Assembly: GCF_003171515.1 (NCBI RefSeq)
Contig: NC_089393.1
Span: 3,092,414 to 3,156,413, forward strand
Reading direction: 5' to 3'
DNA: 64,000 nt
Source of the DNA: Pyrenophora tritici-repentis
Taxonomy: Eukaryota > Ascomycota > Dothideomycetes > Pleosporales > Pleosporaceae
Part shown: in pieces, positions 52,376 to 63,925 of the stretch
Numbering within the stretch: the first letter of the stretch is position 1
Layout of the letters: every line of letters begins with the position of its first letter
Position numbers and translations under genes: made by a program
Notes under the pieces: generated by a model
Seen by the model: only the letters and a program-made list of their open reading frames with translations
Database searches by the model: none
Told to the model about the DNA's origin: nothing

Positions 52376-55300
52376 AATAGCAACGGGTAGCACTAGGAAT
52401 AGAACATGTAGAGAATCGTGTTAATTATTGTGCTACGGGAACTAAGATCTATATCTCCGCCGGCTAACGTTGTGGGCGCTATGCCCTGTACGTACTAGCC
52501 TTTAAGTGAGAGAAGATGGGATAGAACCTAGGTTATACCAAAATCTACGACTTCACGTTCTACGATATAGCCAGGATCAAGCCTATCAAGCTCACCAATC
52601 AAGCCTGCTTAATAGGCTTGATTTGCTTGTACTTTTGAGCAGTCTGGGCTTGATTTGGCTTGATTGTATTCACTCAATCAAATCAATCAAGCCCATCAAG
52701 CAGGCTTGATTGTTGGCATCTCTGGGAATTTGCAACGTTTTTAAACCGGCTACGAGCGACGCGGCAGCTAGATCGGATTATTATCGACGAGTGCCATATC
52801 GTGTTAAACCGGCAGTACACGTTCCGCAAGCAGATGCAGCAGCTAGGTAAGCTAGTGGCTGTAGAGACGCAGATGGTCATGTTAACAGCAACGTTGCCAC
52901 CCAGCGAGGAGGACGAGTTATTCCGGCGAATGCATTTTGAGCGTGGGCAGGTAAGAATGTTTAGGGCACCAACAGCACGGAGCAACATAGCGTACCGGGT
53001 GGTAAGGGTAGAGAAGGAGAGGAAGAGACAGGAGGTAGAGGCAACGGTGTTGGCGATGGTACAGCAGAAGGTCCGAAAGTATAAGAGCGGCAAGATTGTA
53101 GTGTACGGCAACTCAGTGCCAAAGGTCAAGGGTTAGCCGAGAAGCTCAAGTGCCATGCGTATCATCACCACGCGGTTGGCAAGGCAAGCATGTTGGAGGA
53201 GTTCATGGGCGGCAAGCAGCGGGTGATTGTGGCAACCAGCGCGTTGGGCATGGGAGTGGACGTGCCCGATATCCGGTGCATTGTCCACATGGATTGGCCG
53301 TTTAGCGTGTTGGATTACGCGCAGGAGAGCGGGCGAGCCGGGCGAGACGGGGAGCGGAGCGAGGCCATCATGATGGTGCAGGACGGCGAGCAGCGAGCGG
53401 CGGATGACAAGCAGGGGGAGGCGGAGCAGCGGTTGGTGCGAGCATACGTCGAAGGCATAGACGAGGCGGCGACATGTAGACGGGTAATGTTGGACGGGTA
53501 TTTAGACAGGCGCGAGGCCGAGCGAGCTCGGTGCGAGGAGGGAGAGGAGAGGTGTGACGTATGCATGAGAGCCGACGGGGAGGAGATGGAGGAGGAGGAG
53601 ATGGAGGAGGAGGAGATGGAGGAGGAGATGGAGGAGGAGATGGAGGAGGAGATGGAAGAGATGGAGGAGGTGGAGGAGGTGGAGGAGGTGGAGGAGATGG
53701 AGGTGGTGGAGGTGGCCGAGGGCGGCAGCAGCAACGAAGAAGAGGCGGAGACATTGGAGAGGGAGCAAGAAGAGGCGCGGCAGGCGTTTAATCAGCAGCA
53801 ACGAGAGCAAGGCGGCCCGCGACAGAGATTGATACAGCAGCGGCAGCAGGAGTTCGCCGACGTCGAGTGGCTGCGTAGGCAGCTGGCGCAATGGATAAAC
53901 CGGTGTGGGTTATGCGAGGCGGTAGGGCAAGGATCGAGCGCACACGACGTACGGCAATGTTGGCGACAGGAGAGCCAGCGGATCAAGGAGTCGATTAAGA
54001 GGATGGAAGAGACAATTAAGTTTGAGCGTTATTCGGGCTGTTTTTGGTGTGGAGTGCCGCAGGAGATATGCAATCGGTGGGAAAGGAATAGTTTTGGGCG
54101 ATATCAGAGAGTCCAAGACGGGGATTGCCAGTATAGAGGGGTATTAATAGGCGGGTTATTAAGTATAGCATTAGGGCGGAGCGAGGTAGGAAACCGATGG
54201 ACGGCGCGGTTAGAGGAGTTCGGGGTTAGTAATTCAGGAGCAGGGCCGACGTTGTTTGAGTTTTTAGGAAAAAAGCGATTGTTAGAGACGGTTGAGAGCA
54301 ATAACTTAGCAGGAGAGTTTTGTTGGATTACAAGATTAATAGGCGAGTAGAGGAAATATAGAGAGTTGTAACGTTGACGAGGGTAGCTCCAACAGCTCGA
54401 GTAGGTCGGATAGTGTAAGCAGCGATAAAGGCAAGAGCAGCAAGATCAGCGAGAGCGTAGGCAGGGTTAGCAGCAAGAGAGATAGCAGCAACAGTGACGA
54501 TAGTAGCAGCAGTAAGAGTAGCGACGAAGGCGAGGGCAGCGAGAGCAGTGATCAAGGCGAGAGCAGCGAGAGTAGTGACGAAGGCGAGGGTAGTAAAGAT
54601 ATTAGAGGTAGCGAAAGCAGCGGCAACAGCGAGAGCAATGAGAGCAACGACAAAGACGAGGGCAGAGAAGGTAACGAGAGCGGCGAGAGCAGTAAGAGCG
54701 CAGGCAGCGTTGGTAGCGAGAGCAATAGCTGCAACAGTGGCGATAGTGGCGATAGCGAGGGCAGCGACGACGGCGAGGATGGCGAGGATGGCGAGGATGG
54801 CGAGGACAGCGAGGGCAACTTGATGGCAGGTAGCGAAAGCAGTAATAGCAGCTTGAGCAGGGAGGAAAAGCGAGGGTCGTGACGACGGCGAGAGTAGCTC
54901 CGATAGCGAGAGCAGCAAGAGCGAGAGCAGCAAGAGCGGCAAGAGCAACGAGAGCGAGGCAGGCGAGGCAGGCGAGAGCAACGAGATGGCAAGTAGCGAG
55001 AGCGAGGCAGGCGAGGCAGGCGAGAGCAACGAGATGGCAAGTAGCGAGAGCGTAGGGAGCGAGAGAGGCGAGAGAAATAAGAGCAGCGACATGATAGGTA
55101 CCGTTGGCAGCGAGAGCATCGAGAGCCGCGCATATAGCGAGAGTAACGAGAACAGAGCGAGTAGCGAGAGCAGCGACGACGGTAAGGACAGCGAGAGCAG
55201 GAGCCGCAGCGGCGAAAGGAGTTGTAGAAGCCGTAGCAGCGGTAGGAAGTGAGAAGCAGCGAGAGTAGCGCGAGCAGTGGGGGGACAGCAGGGACAGCGA

Positions 55301-55723
55301 GAGCAGTAGGGAAAGCAAGAGCAGGGGCAGAAGTAGTTATAGCGGCCGCAGGCGTAGTAGGAGCGGTGGGGAGTGAGGAGCAGAAGCGAGGATATCGATA
55401 GCAGCGAGAGCAGCGAGGACGGCGGGGATAGTAGGGATAGCGGGATCAGCTGTGAGAGAAGCGAGGATAGCGAGAGTAGGAAAGCAGGAGCCGCAGGCGC
55501 GATAGAAGTAAGAGTAGCAAGAGCAGTAAGAGCAGGATGTGTAGCCGCGAGGATAGAGGCAATTAAGGTAATTAAGGTGATTGCGATGATTGCGAGGACA
55601 GTAAGAGCAACAAGGGCAGCGCAAGAAAGGGGCGAACGGCAAGGGAATTAACTATTAAGTTAATTGTAGCGATTGCAAGGACAGCGGGAACAGCGAGGAT
55701 AGTAAGGGCAGTAAGGGTAGAAA

Positions 55724-55903
55724 GGACAGCGGAAGCAGCGAGGACAACGAGGACAGCGAGGATTGTAAGGACAGCGGAAGCAGCGAGGACAACGAGGACA
55801 GCGAGGATTGTAAGGACAGCGGAAGCAGCGAGGACAACGAGGACAGCGAGGATTGTAAGGACAGCGGAAGCAGCGAGGATAATGAGGACAGCGAGGATAG
55901 TAA
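55724..55903 (+). repeat. 45-bp tandem repeat (4 units) in block B
   Basis: Same units and copy number as 39226-39405 in block A. Confidence 0.92.
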
Positions 55904-58900
55904 GAACAGCGAGGATAGTAAGGACAGTAAGAGTAGCGAGGATAGCGAAAGTAGGAGAGTAGCAGTAGCAATAGCAGTAGCCGGAGGTGTATATAAGCTG
56001 TAAGAGGTAAGAGGTAGAAGTAAGGATATTATAAGCAGCAAGGATAGCAGGGGCAGAAGCGGCAACAGGTGCAGGGGTAGTAGGAGTAGTAATAAGAATA
56101 TTAAGAGCAGTGCAAGTTACAAGGACAAGGGACAAAGTAAGGACAGTAGAGATAGTAAGAGTATCAGGAGCAGCGAGAACAGAAGCCGTAGGATTGATAG
56201 CGAAGATATTAAGAGCAGCAAGGAAAGCGAAAGTAGCGAGGGTAGTAAGAGCAGCGACAAGAGGAGCGGTAGCGGCCGCCGAAACCGCAGTTACCGCAGG
56301 TGGAGGAGGCGTAGGAGGTAAGGGGCAGAAGAGAGCAGTAGAGACAGCGGGAACAGCGGGGAAAGCGAGAGCAGCAAGAAGGACGGGGATAGTAGAGATA
56401 GAGGAAGTGGCGAGAGCAGAAGCAGTAATAGGAGGATTGCGGAATGCGGAGGAGTAAGAGCGGTAGGAGTAAGAGTAGCAAGAGCAGGACGTAGAAGTAA
56501 GAGCCGTAGGAGCAGGAGCAGTAAGAATAGCAGGAGTAGCAAGGGTAGGAGCTTTAAAGGCGGCAGCAACGAGGGTGTTACAAGCAGCGAAAATAATAGG
56601 AGCAGGGAGAGTGGTCGCAGTAAGGATAGCGATAGAAGCGAGGTTGGCGACAGCAGGGACAGTAGTAGTAGCAAGAATAGCGAGAGTAGCGAGAGCAATA
56701 GCAGTGAGAGCTAGAGCATTAAGAGTAGCAGCAATAAGAGCAGTAACCGTAGGAGTAGGCGCATTAAGAGTAAAAGCTGCAGGAGTAAGAGCAGTAAGGG
56801 CGGAAATAGTAGGAGCGTAATTAGCGAGAGCAGGAGCAGCGAGGACAGCGGGAGCAGCTGGAATGGCGAGAGCAGCAAGGACGGAGTGGATAGCAAGAAT
56901 AGGAAGCGTAGGGGCCGCAGTGGCGATATTTGTAGAAGCGGCAGTAAACACAGGTGTAGTAGTAGCCGTAGGAGTAATAACGAGCATGTTAAAAGCAGCA
57001 AGGACGGCAGGAACAGCGGGAGTTGCAATAGTAGAACCCGTAACCGTAATTGAATAGACAGTAAGAGTGATAGTCGCGATAGAAGGAAAAGTTACAAGAA
57101 TAGCAGCCGTAGCCGTGGTAGAAGCAAGAGTAATTATAATAGAGGCAAAGATAGTAACAGTAGTAAGAGTAATAAGCACAGTAAGGGTATAGTAAGAGCA
57201 AAAGTTTAAAGAAGAGTTATTTATGTTAAAAATAAGTATGCAGGTATAAAGCAAAGAAAAGAAAGATTCGAAAAGAGAGAGTATAAAGTTGGTGAGATTC
57301 ATAATCGATAGATGAGGTAGGTAAAACAGGTATAGTTTGTAGTATATATTAGATAGTGTTTAAGAAAGAAATCAAGCATAGAATTAAGTAGGATTTAAGG
57401 ATTAGGATTGTAGTAGAAGACAGAGCAAGTTATTAGGAATACATTAATAAGAAGATAGAAGAAAAGATTAAGTTTATATAAAAGTAGAGTCATAAGAAGA
57501 AGATATAAATAAAAAAGATATAAGAGATTATGTTTCAATAATATTAAAAAGAGATGTTAGAAAAGAAAGAAGAATAAAAGAAACCCGATATAATTTAAGA
57601 GGAGTATAGTAAAGGGAATAGAAGATAGGTAGAAGAAGAAAGAGAGAGAAAGATAAGGAAGTTTATAGAGAAGGACATAAGAAGCAAAAGATAAAGAGAA
57701 AGAAGGAGAAGTAAAGAAAATAGAAAGAGAAGTAAAGAAAAATATAGAGCAAGTAAAGAGAGAGTAGCAAGAACAGCAGTAGTAATAAGGATAAGGATAG
57801 AGTTAAGGTACAGTACAATAATGCATAGTGGGTATTTAAGCAACAGTAGTAAGACGAGGCAGGCCGTGTTGGACGTGCATACAGTAGGTAGAGTTTAAGT
57901 TTACCGACGCAGAATAGTGATAGAGGTATATAGGGTAGTAGATAATGCGATGCGGTATATAGACGGCGGTAGGCGAAGGACAGAGCCGACACAAGATACA
58001 ATAGTATTAGAGAACTAAGAGGCAGTAGGCAAAGGAGATAGTTGAAGAAGTATTTAGGTTGTGTTTAGTATAGCGAATGGTATAACGTGTGTATACAAGC
58101 AATAAGAAGATAATAGATACGGAGGAGATTAGACAGCAGATATAAAAGATTGTTAGTTTCGAGGGTATTTATAGTAAGGTTGTTAGGATTAGTATAGGGA
58201 AGCAAGAATAGAGTAGCATAGGGATAGATAGGAGGTTAGTAGAACAGAGAGTTAAAGTAAATTTAATAGAGGGATTCGTAAGACAGTTTTAGAGCAAGTA
58301 GGGGTTAGGGTGTACAGAAACGAATAGGTTAATAAGAGAGTTTTATTAGAGTCAGCCGTTTATAATAGAGGAGAACAATAAACAACAGAGGTTATTGCAG
58401 AGAAGGGTATAGGCCGAGGTAAAGGGAAGAAGAGAGAAGATATAGTGGCAATAGGAAAAGTTTCCGAGTTAGGGTATTTAGTAGATGTTATATAGATTAA
58501 GTGATAAAAGCGAGTAAATTAGATTAAAAATAAGGAGAGATAGAAATAGATGAAGAGGAAAGGAAAGAAGAGAGAGGAACAGAAGAGAGAGAGGGAAGGA
58601 TGGATGTGGTGGAGAGGAGAGATGAGGAGGGGCAGGGAGGGTTGGAGCAGCAGGAGCAGGAGCAGGAGCGACAAGGCGGGTGGCGGAGGTGAATACAGCA
58701 GCGGCAACAGGAGTTTAGGGAGGTAGAGTAGTGAGGTAGGGAATTAGGATGGTAGGGGAATGGATAGGGAATATGCAAAGGGGCGGATAATGGGCGAAGC
58801 GAGGAAAATATAGGGAGATGTTGGTGAGGGGAGGGGGAAGTGTAAAAGAAGCGATTACGATTGTTTTAGAGCCGATTCAGTTTAAGGGTTATTAGGGGCG

Positions 58901-59892
58901 TTTTTGGTGGGAGGTAGAGTAGGAAAGGAATTGTTAGGGGCGGTATTAGAAGGTAAGAGATGCAAATTAACAGTATAAAGGAGTATTCACGGGGGGTTTA
59001 TTAGGGCAGCGTTTAGGTAGAGGGAGGTAGGAAAGCGTTAGGGGGCGGGGTTAAAGGGGAGAAGAGGATTTATAGTAGATAAGACAGGGTTAGGGGTATA
59101 GAAGGAAGAAAGGGTTAGGGTTACAGAATAAAGAGAGGGATAGGTAAGAAATGAATAGAAGAATAAAAATATTCATAAGGAGATAAAGGAGGATTAGATT
59201 ACAGGCAAAATAAGGTAGAAGAGCAATTCGTTAGGTAGTATGTAGAGGGGAAAGAGTGGGTAATAAGATATAGAAGGCGAGTATTAGAAAAGTATTTGGA
59301 GGGGCAAGGAGGCGAAGAGAGATATAAAGAAGAGGAGGAGAGATTTTTAGTGTGTAGACAAGCGGACAAGGAGATAGACAGCAGCAAAGAGCAGTAATAA
59401 AGAGGAGATATAGTAGAGAGGAGGGTAGAGCAGTAGGAGCAGGAGCGACAAGGCGGGTAGTAGAGTTTAATACGGCAGTGATAACAGGAGTTTAGGCAGG
59501 TAGAGTAGTAAGACAGGCAATTAGGATAGTAGGGGAATAGATAGGGAATATGCGAAGGGCGGGTGATAAGCAAAGCGAGGACAAAATAGGGAGATGTTAG
59601 TGACGGGGAGGAGAAATACAAAAGAAGCAGTTAAGATTGTGTTAGAGTAGATTTGTATAAGGGTTATTCGTTATGTATTTAGTAGGGAGTTAGGCAGGAG
59701 AAATGTAAGGGGTAGGAGAGGAATTGTTCGGGGCAGTATTGGATAGTACGAGACGCAAATTGATAGTGTAACAGAGTATTAATAGGGGGGTTAATAGAGG
59801 AAGAGGTAGGGTAGAGGGAGGTAAGAGAGTAGTGGAGGGCGCGGTTAAAGGGGTTAGGGGTAGAGAGAGGAAGGGTCAGGGAGAGGAAGGGT

Positions 59893-59987
59893 CAGGGAGG
59901 GTAGAGAGGATCAGGGAGGGTAGAGAGGATCAGGGAGGGTAGAGAGGATCAGGGAGGGTAGAGAGGATCAGGGAGGGTAAAGAGGGT
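59893..59987 (+). repeat. 19-bp tandem repeat (about 5 units)
   Basis: Unit CAGGGAGGGTAGAGAGGAT starts at 59893, 59912, 59931, 59950 and 59969. It is preceded by two shorter relatives (CAGGGAGAGGAAGGGT type) from about 59862. Confidence 0.92.
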
Positions 59988-62900
59988 TAGGTATTATAGT
60001 ATAAGAAGATAACTAGAGAAAGTAAGTAAAAAGAGTTAAGAATAATAAAGTGGATAGTAAATAATATATAGGGGGTTTTAGAGAGGAGGAAATATAAGAG
60101 AGTTTACTAGAAAATAAGAAAGAGGGGTTTCAGAGTAGGCAGAAGCGTAAAGCAAGAGCATAGGGCAGAGGAAAAGAGGAAAAGAGGTAGAGTTTAAAGA
60201 AGGCCGCCGGTTGCGGTAAGGAAGATGCAAAGGCGAGAGTAGTAGAAGAGAATATAAGAGAGGATTATATGTTAGGGGTAAATAGGTAAGAGGGGCGGGG
60301 ATTTAGGGGCGCAAAAGGAGGGTAGAGAAAGAAAATACAAGAGAGGTAGAGGTAAAGGGTTAGAAAGAGAGTTAGAATAGAATTTTTATAAGATAAGGTA
60401 GGTTTAGAGGACGCAGAGTTGTAGAGCGAAGTAGAGGGTAGGGTGTAAGAGTAGAGAGTAAGGAGTTAAAAGAAGTTAGATAGGGCGTATAAGTAGTAAC
60501 ACCCCGTTTTTAGGGTTAAGAAGTATTTAGGAGGAGAAAGGGAGAAGTAGGAAAAGAAGAGGGAGAGTAAGAGTAAGCCGTAAGGTGTCACAAAGAGGGT
60601 AGAGTAAGAGTAGAGGAGAGAGTAGAGGGGTGGTGGGTGGACCCGTAAGGTGTTACAAAAAGGGTGGAGTAAGAGTAGTTATTGTAGGATTAATTAGGTT
60701 ATAGGAACGCAGGCGGTGGAGTGAGTTCCGGGGGCGCAGTACAGCAAGTCAGACGGGGCAGATAGGACAGACAAGGAGGCGAAACAAGTAGTAAGGGGAA
60801 GAGGAGGTTTCACAAGTAGGTAGGGCGAAGAGAGGGTTTCATAGGTAAGTAGGATATAAAGAGAAAGGGGAGTGTTAGGAAGAGATAAGTAAGGTATTAT
60901 AAAGAAGAGGAGTATGTGTTATAAGGGTAGATAGTAGCGTGTAAAGAGTAGAGTAAAGAGTAGAGTAAAGAGTAGATAGTAGAGAGTGTAGGAAGTTAAG
61001 AAGGAGTAGAAGTGGTAAAGGAAGAGAGGGAGTAGGTAATAAAAACGGTAAGAGAGAGTAAAACGCAGAAGGAAAAGTAAAGAAAGTAGGTAAGTAAAGA
61101 GAAGTAGTAGGTAGTAGAAGAAGAGAAGTAGAGAAATAAAGAAAGGTTACAGGGTTAGGGAGAGTAAGAAGGGTAAGGGAGTAGGGATAATAGAAGAGGA
61201 TAGAAGAGATAGTAAAAGAGAAAAAAAGAGAAGAGATATAAGAAGAGAGAAAGAGTGAAGAAGAGAGAGATGATAGTTAATATAATATAGAAAAGTAAGA
61301 AAATAGATATAAGAGAATAGAATAGTAATAAAGAGTAAGAGTAAGAGCAGAAGTAAAGGAAAGGAAGAGAGAGAAAAAGGAAAATGAGAAGTAGAAGTGA
61401 AGAAGAAAGAGAGCAAGAAAGAGAGCAAGAGTAAAGAAAAGGGTAAGAGTAGAAGTAGAAGTAGTGAAAGCGGTAAGAGAGAGTAAAGTAGGTAGTAGTA
61501 GAAGAAAGAAGTATAGAAAGGAAGTAAAGAGGAGTAGTAGGTAGTAGAAAAAGAGAAGTAGAGTGAGTAAAGAAAGTCGGAGAAGAAAGAGAAAAAGGGT
61601 GAGAAGAGGTAATGAGTAAGGAGTAGGAAGAGAAAGGTTAGAGAGTAGAGTTAAAAGTAAAAATTCGAAAGGGTTAGTAGAAGGAGAGAAAAAGGAAGGA
61701 GTAGGGAGTGAGGTAAGTAGGAGAGAAAGAGGTAGAAAGAAGAGGAAATAGGGAAAGTAAAGTAGATCAAGAGAGAGGAAAGGGAAGTTAGAGGAGTAAA
61801 AGAAGTTGAGAGAGGAAAAGAGGGGAGGTGTAGTAGTAGAGGGAGAGGGTAAGGAGAGATTGAGGGTAAGGAGAGATTGAGGGTAAGGGAGAGAGTGAGG
61901 GTAAGGGATTTTAGGGAGGAGGAAATACAAGAGAGTTTAATAGAAAGCAAGAAAGAGGGGATTGAGAGTAGGCGGAAGGGCGAAGGGAGAGGGTAGGGCA
62001 GAGGAAAAGAGGTTAAGTTTCAAGAAGCCGGCCGTTGCGGTAATAATAATACAAAAGCGAGAGTAGTAGAAAAGAATATAAGAGAATATTATATTTTAGA
62101 GGTAGATAGATAAGAGAGGGCGCGGAGTTGTAGACGCAAAATAATAGTAGAGAAAGAAAATACAAGAGAGATCGAGGTAAAGGCAAAGAAAGAGAGTAAG
62201 AAGAGGAGTTTTATCAAGGTAAGATAGATTAAGGGGGCGCAGAGGGTAAATTGTAAGAGTAGAGAGTAGAGAAAGAAGAGAGAGAGAGTAAGAGTAAGCT
62301 GTAAGGTATCACAAAAAGGGTAGAGGAGAGGGTAGAGTAGAGAGAAGAAGTTTAACAAGTATAAGATAAAAGAAAGAAGAAATATAAAAGTAGAGAGAAG
62401 TAAAGAAGAAGAAGAGAATCGAAGAAGTATAGGAGGATAGAAAGAAAAGAAGGAGGTAAACGAAAAGAGAAAATAAATAAGAAGAGTATAAAAGAAGATA
62501 GTTAGAAATTAAGACGAAGTAGATAAGGAAAGAGGTATATTAGAAGAAGAAAGGATAAAGAGAAAAGAGAGGAAAGAAAAGTAGATTATTAAAAGAGAAA
62601 GAAGAAGGTAAGAGTAGAAGTAAGCGTAAAAGTAAGAGGAAAGAGAAAGAGAGTAAGAGTACGAGTAGGAGTAAAGGTAGTAATAATAGTATTAGTGAGT
62701 GTAAGAGTAAAGGGAATAATAAGAATAAGAGTAACGGTGATAAGGAGGGAGAAATAGAAGAGAAAAATAAAAAAAGTATTATAAAGCGGTAAGAAAAGAA
62801 GAAGAAAATAAAGACAAAGGGAGAAATGTAAAAAGTAGAAAGAAGAGAAAAGAGAGTTAGAAAGTAGAAAGTAAGAATAGAAAAGTAGTGATTAGAGAGT

Positions 62901-63925
62901 AAGGAGAAGGAGTAGAAGTGCAGTATGTATAAAGAATAAATTAAGGAGAAGATAGTAGAGAAAAAGATTAGAGGAAAGAAAGGTAAAAGAGAAAAAGGTA
63001 GAAAGAGGAAAGTAGAGTAAAGAAGATAAAGAAGAGTAAGAAAGGGACAGTAGAGAAAAGAATAGGAAGAGGTAATAGGTAGAAAGTAGAAAGAAGATAA
63101 TAGTAGAAAAGAAAAGAGAGAAATAGGTAGAAGAGTAGAGAGAAGAAGTTTAATAAGTAGAAGATAAAAGGGAGAAGAAATATAAGAGTAGGGGAGAGTA
63201 AAAAAGAACAGAGTTAAGGAAGAGGAAATAAGAAGAGTATAAAAGAAGATGGTATGAAGTAGAGATAAAGTAGAGAAGAGGAGAAGAAAATTAGGAGAAG
63301 AAAAGATAGAGGGGTAAGAGAGGGAGAAGAAGATAAGAAGAATAGAGAGAGAGATAAGATTGTAAGTAAGAAAAAGAATAGAGGTAATAGTGAGAGTAGA
63401 GGTATTAAGAATAGTATTAGTTAGTATAATAGAAAGGGTAATAGAGATGGAGAAATAGAAGTAGAAGAGAAGAAAGAAAAAAGGAAATTAGAGGAGAAAG
63501 AGGTAAAAAAAGGATAAGGAAAGAGAAAAAAAGGAGATGAGAGATAAGAGAAGTAGAGAGAGTAGAAGAAAAGAAAGAGAAAAAGAGGAAGTGAAAGAGA
63601 GGAGGAGAGAAAGTGAAAGAGAAGAGGGAGAAAAGAGAAGAGAAGAAATAAAGAGAATAAAGGGAAAGTAGAGAGTGAAAGGGTAGAAGAGTAGAAAAGA
63701 AGAGTTTATAGAGTAAAAGAGAAGAAGTAAAGAAAGTAAAGAGTGAAGGGATAGAAGAAGAAGAGTAGGGAATTAAAATGAAAAGGTAGGAGAGAAGAAG
63801 TAGAAAGTAAAGAAAATAAGAATAGGAGGTATAGAGAGTAGAATTGGAGAGTAGAAGAAAGAGGGAAGTTAGAGGAGAGTTAGAAGTTAGGAGAGTTGAG
63901 GAGGGAGGGTGGTGGTAGAGGGTGA

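Larger units (their letters stand above)
48890..52724 (-). mobile_element. hAT-3 (3835 bp) in helicase copy B
   Basis: The termini are CAGAGATGCCAACAATCAA, inverted at both ends, with the duplication GGAATTTG at 48882-48889 and 52725-52732. Subterminal regions (48890-49030 and 52570-52724) are rich in GCTTGATT/AATCAAGC motifs. Sequence between 49030 and 49700 and between 52376 and 52570 is noncoding; I see nothing else there. Confidence 0.93.
42670..54350 (+). pseudogene. Telomere-linked RecQ-type helicase (TLH), copy B, split by two hAT elements and one frameshift
   Basis: Coding parts are 42670-44013, 47089-48889 and 52733-54350, which with one base restored total 4764 nt. Domain order is as in copy A. 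hAT-2 is inserted at residue 448, after an acidic linker (DEEREELDEEMMDDIDEA), and hAT-3 at residue 1048, between the Walker A and DECH motifs. A G is missing in the run at 53130-53132, giving a stop (TAG, 53134-53136) between the DECH motif and the ATSALGMGVDVP motif. This copy keeps the G run (53414-53418) that is short in copy A. It differs from copy A by scattered substitutions near the C-terminus (for example at about 54182 and 54200). The stop lies about 9.6 kb from the telomere array. Confidence 0.9.
54351..63925 (+). repeat. Purine-rich terminal block B, running to the telomere
   Basis: The first 3.1 kb (to about 57470) matches block A, and the part from 55655 to about 59850 matches diverged block C. 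The rest is unique to this end. The plus strand becomes almost free of C toward the telomere; for example 63421-63480 has no C and ten T. Internal direct duplications are visible: about 58767 and 59542; about 60070 and 61913; about 62345 and 63133. A phrase like GTAAGGTGTCACAAAGAGGG recurs at about 60581, 60645 and, diverged, 62294. I find no credible gene; long minus-strand frames are a by-product of composition. Confidence 0.8.

Noticed and set aside
55572..57302. Long minus-strand open frame (576 codons) in purine-rich block B, and similar ones at 39157-40804 and 11073-12179
   Set aside because: The reverse strand is pyrimidine-rich, so stops are rare. The frame is cut by single-base indels in the other block, and the product is a featureless Ala/Thr/Leu/Ile run.
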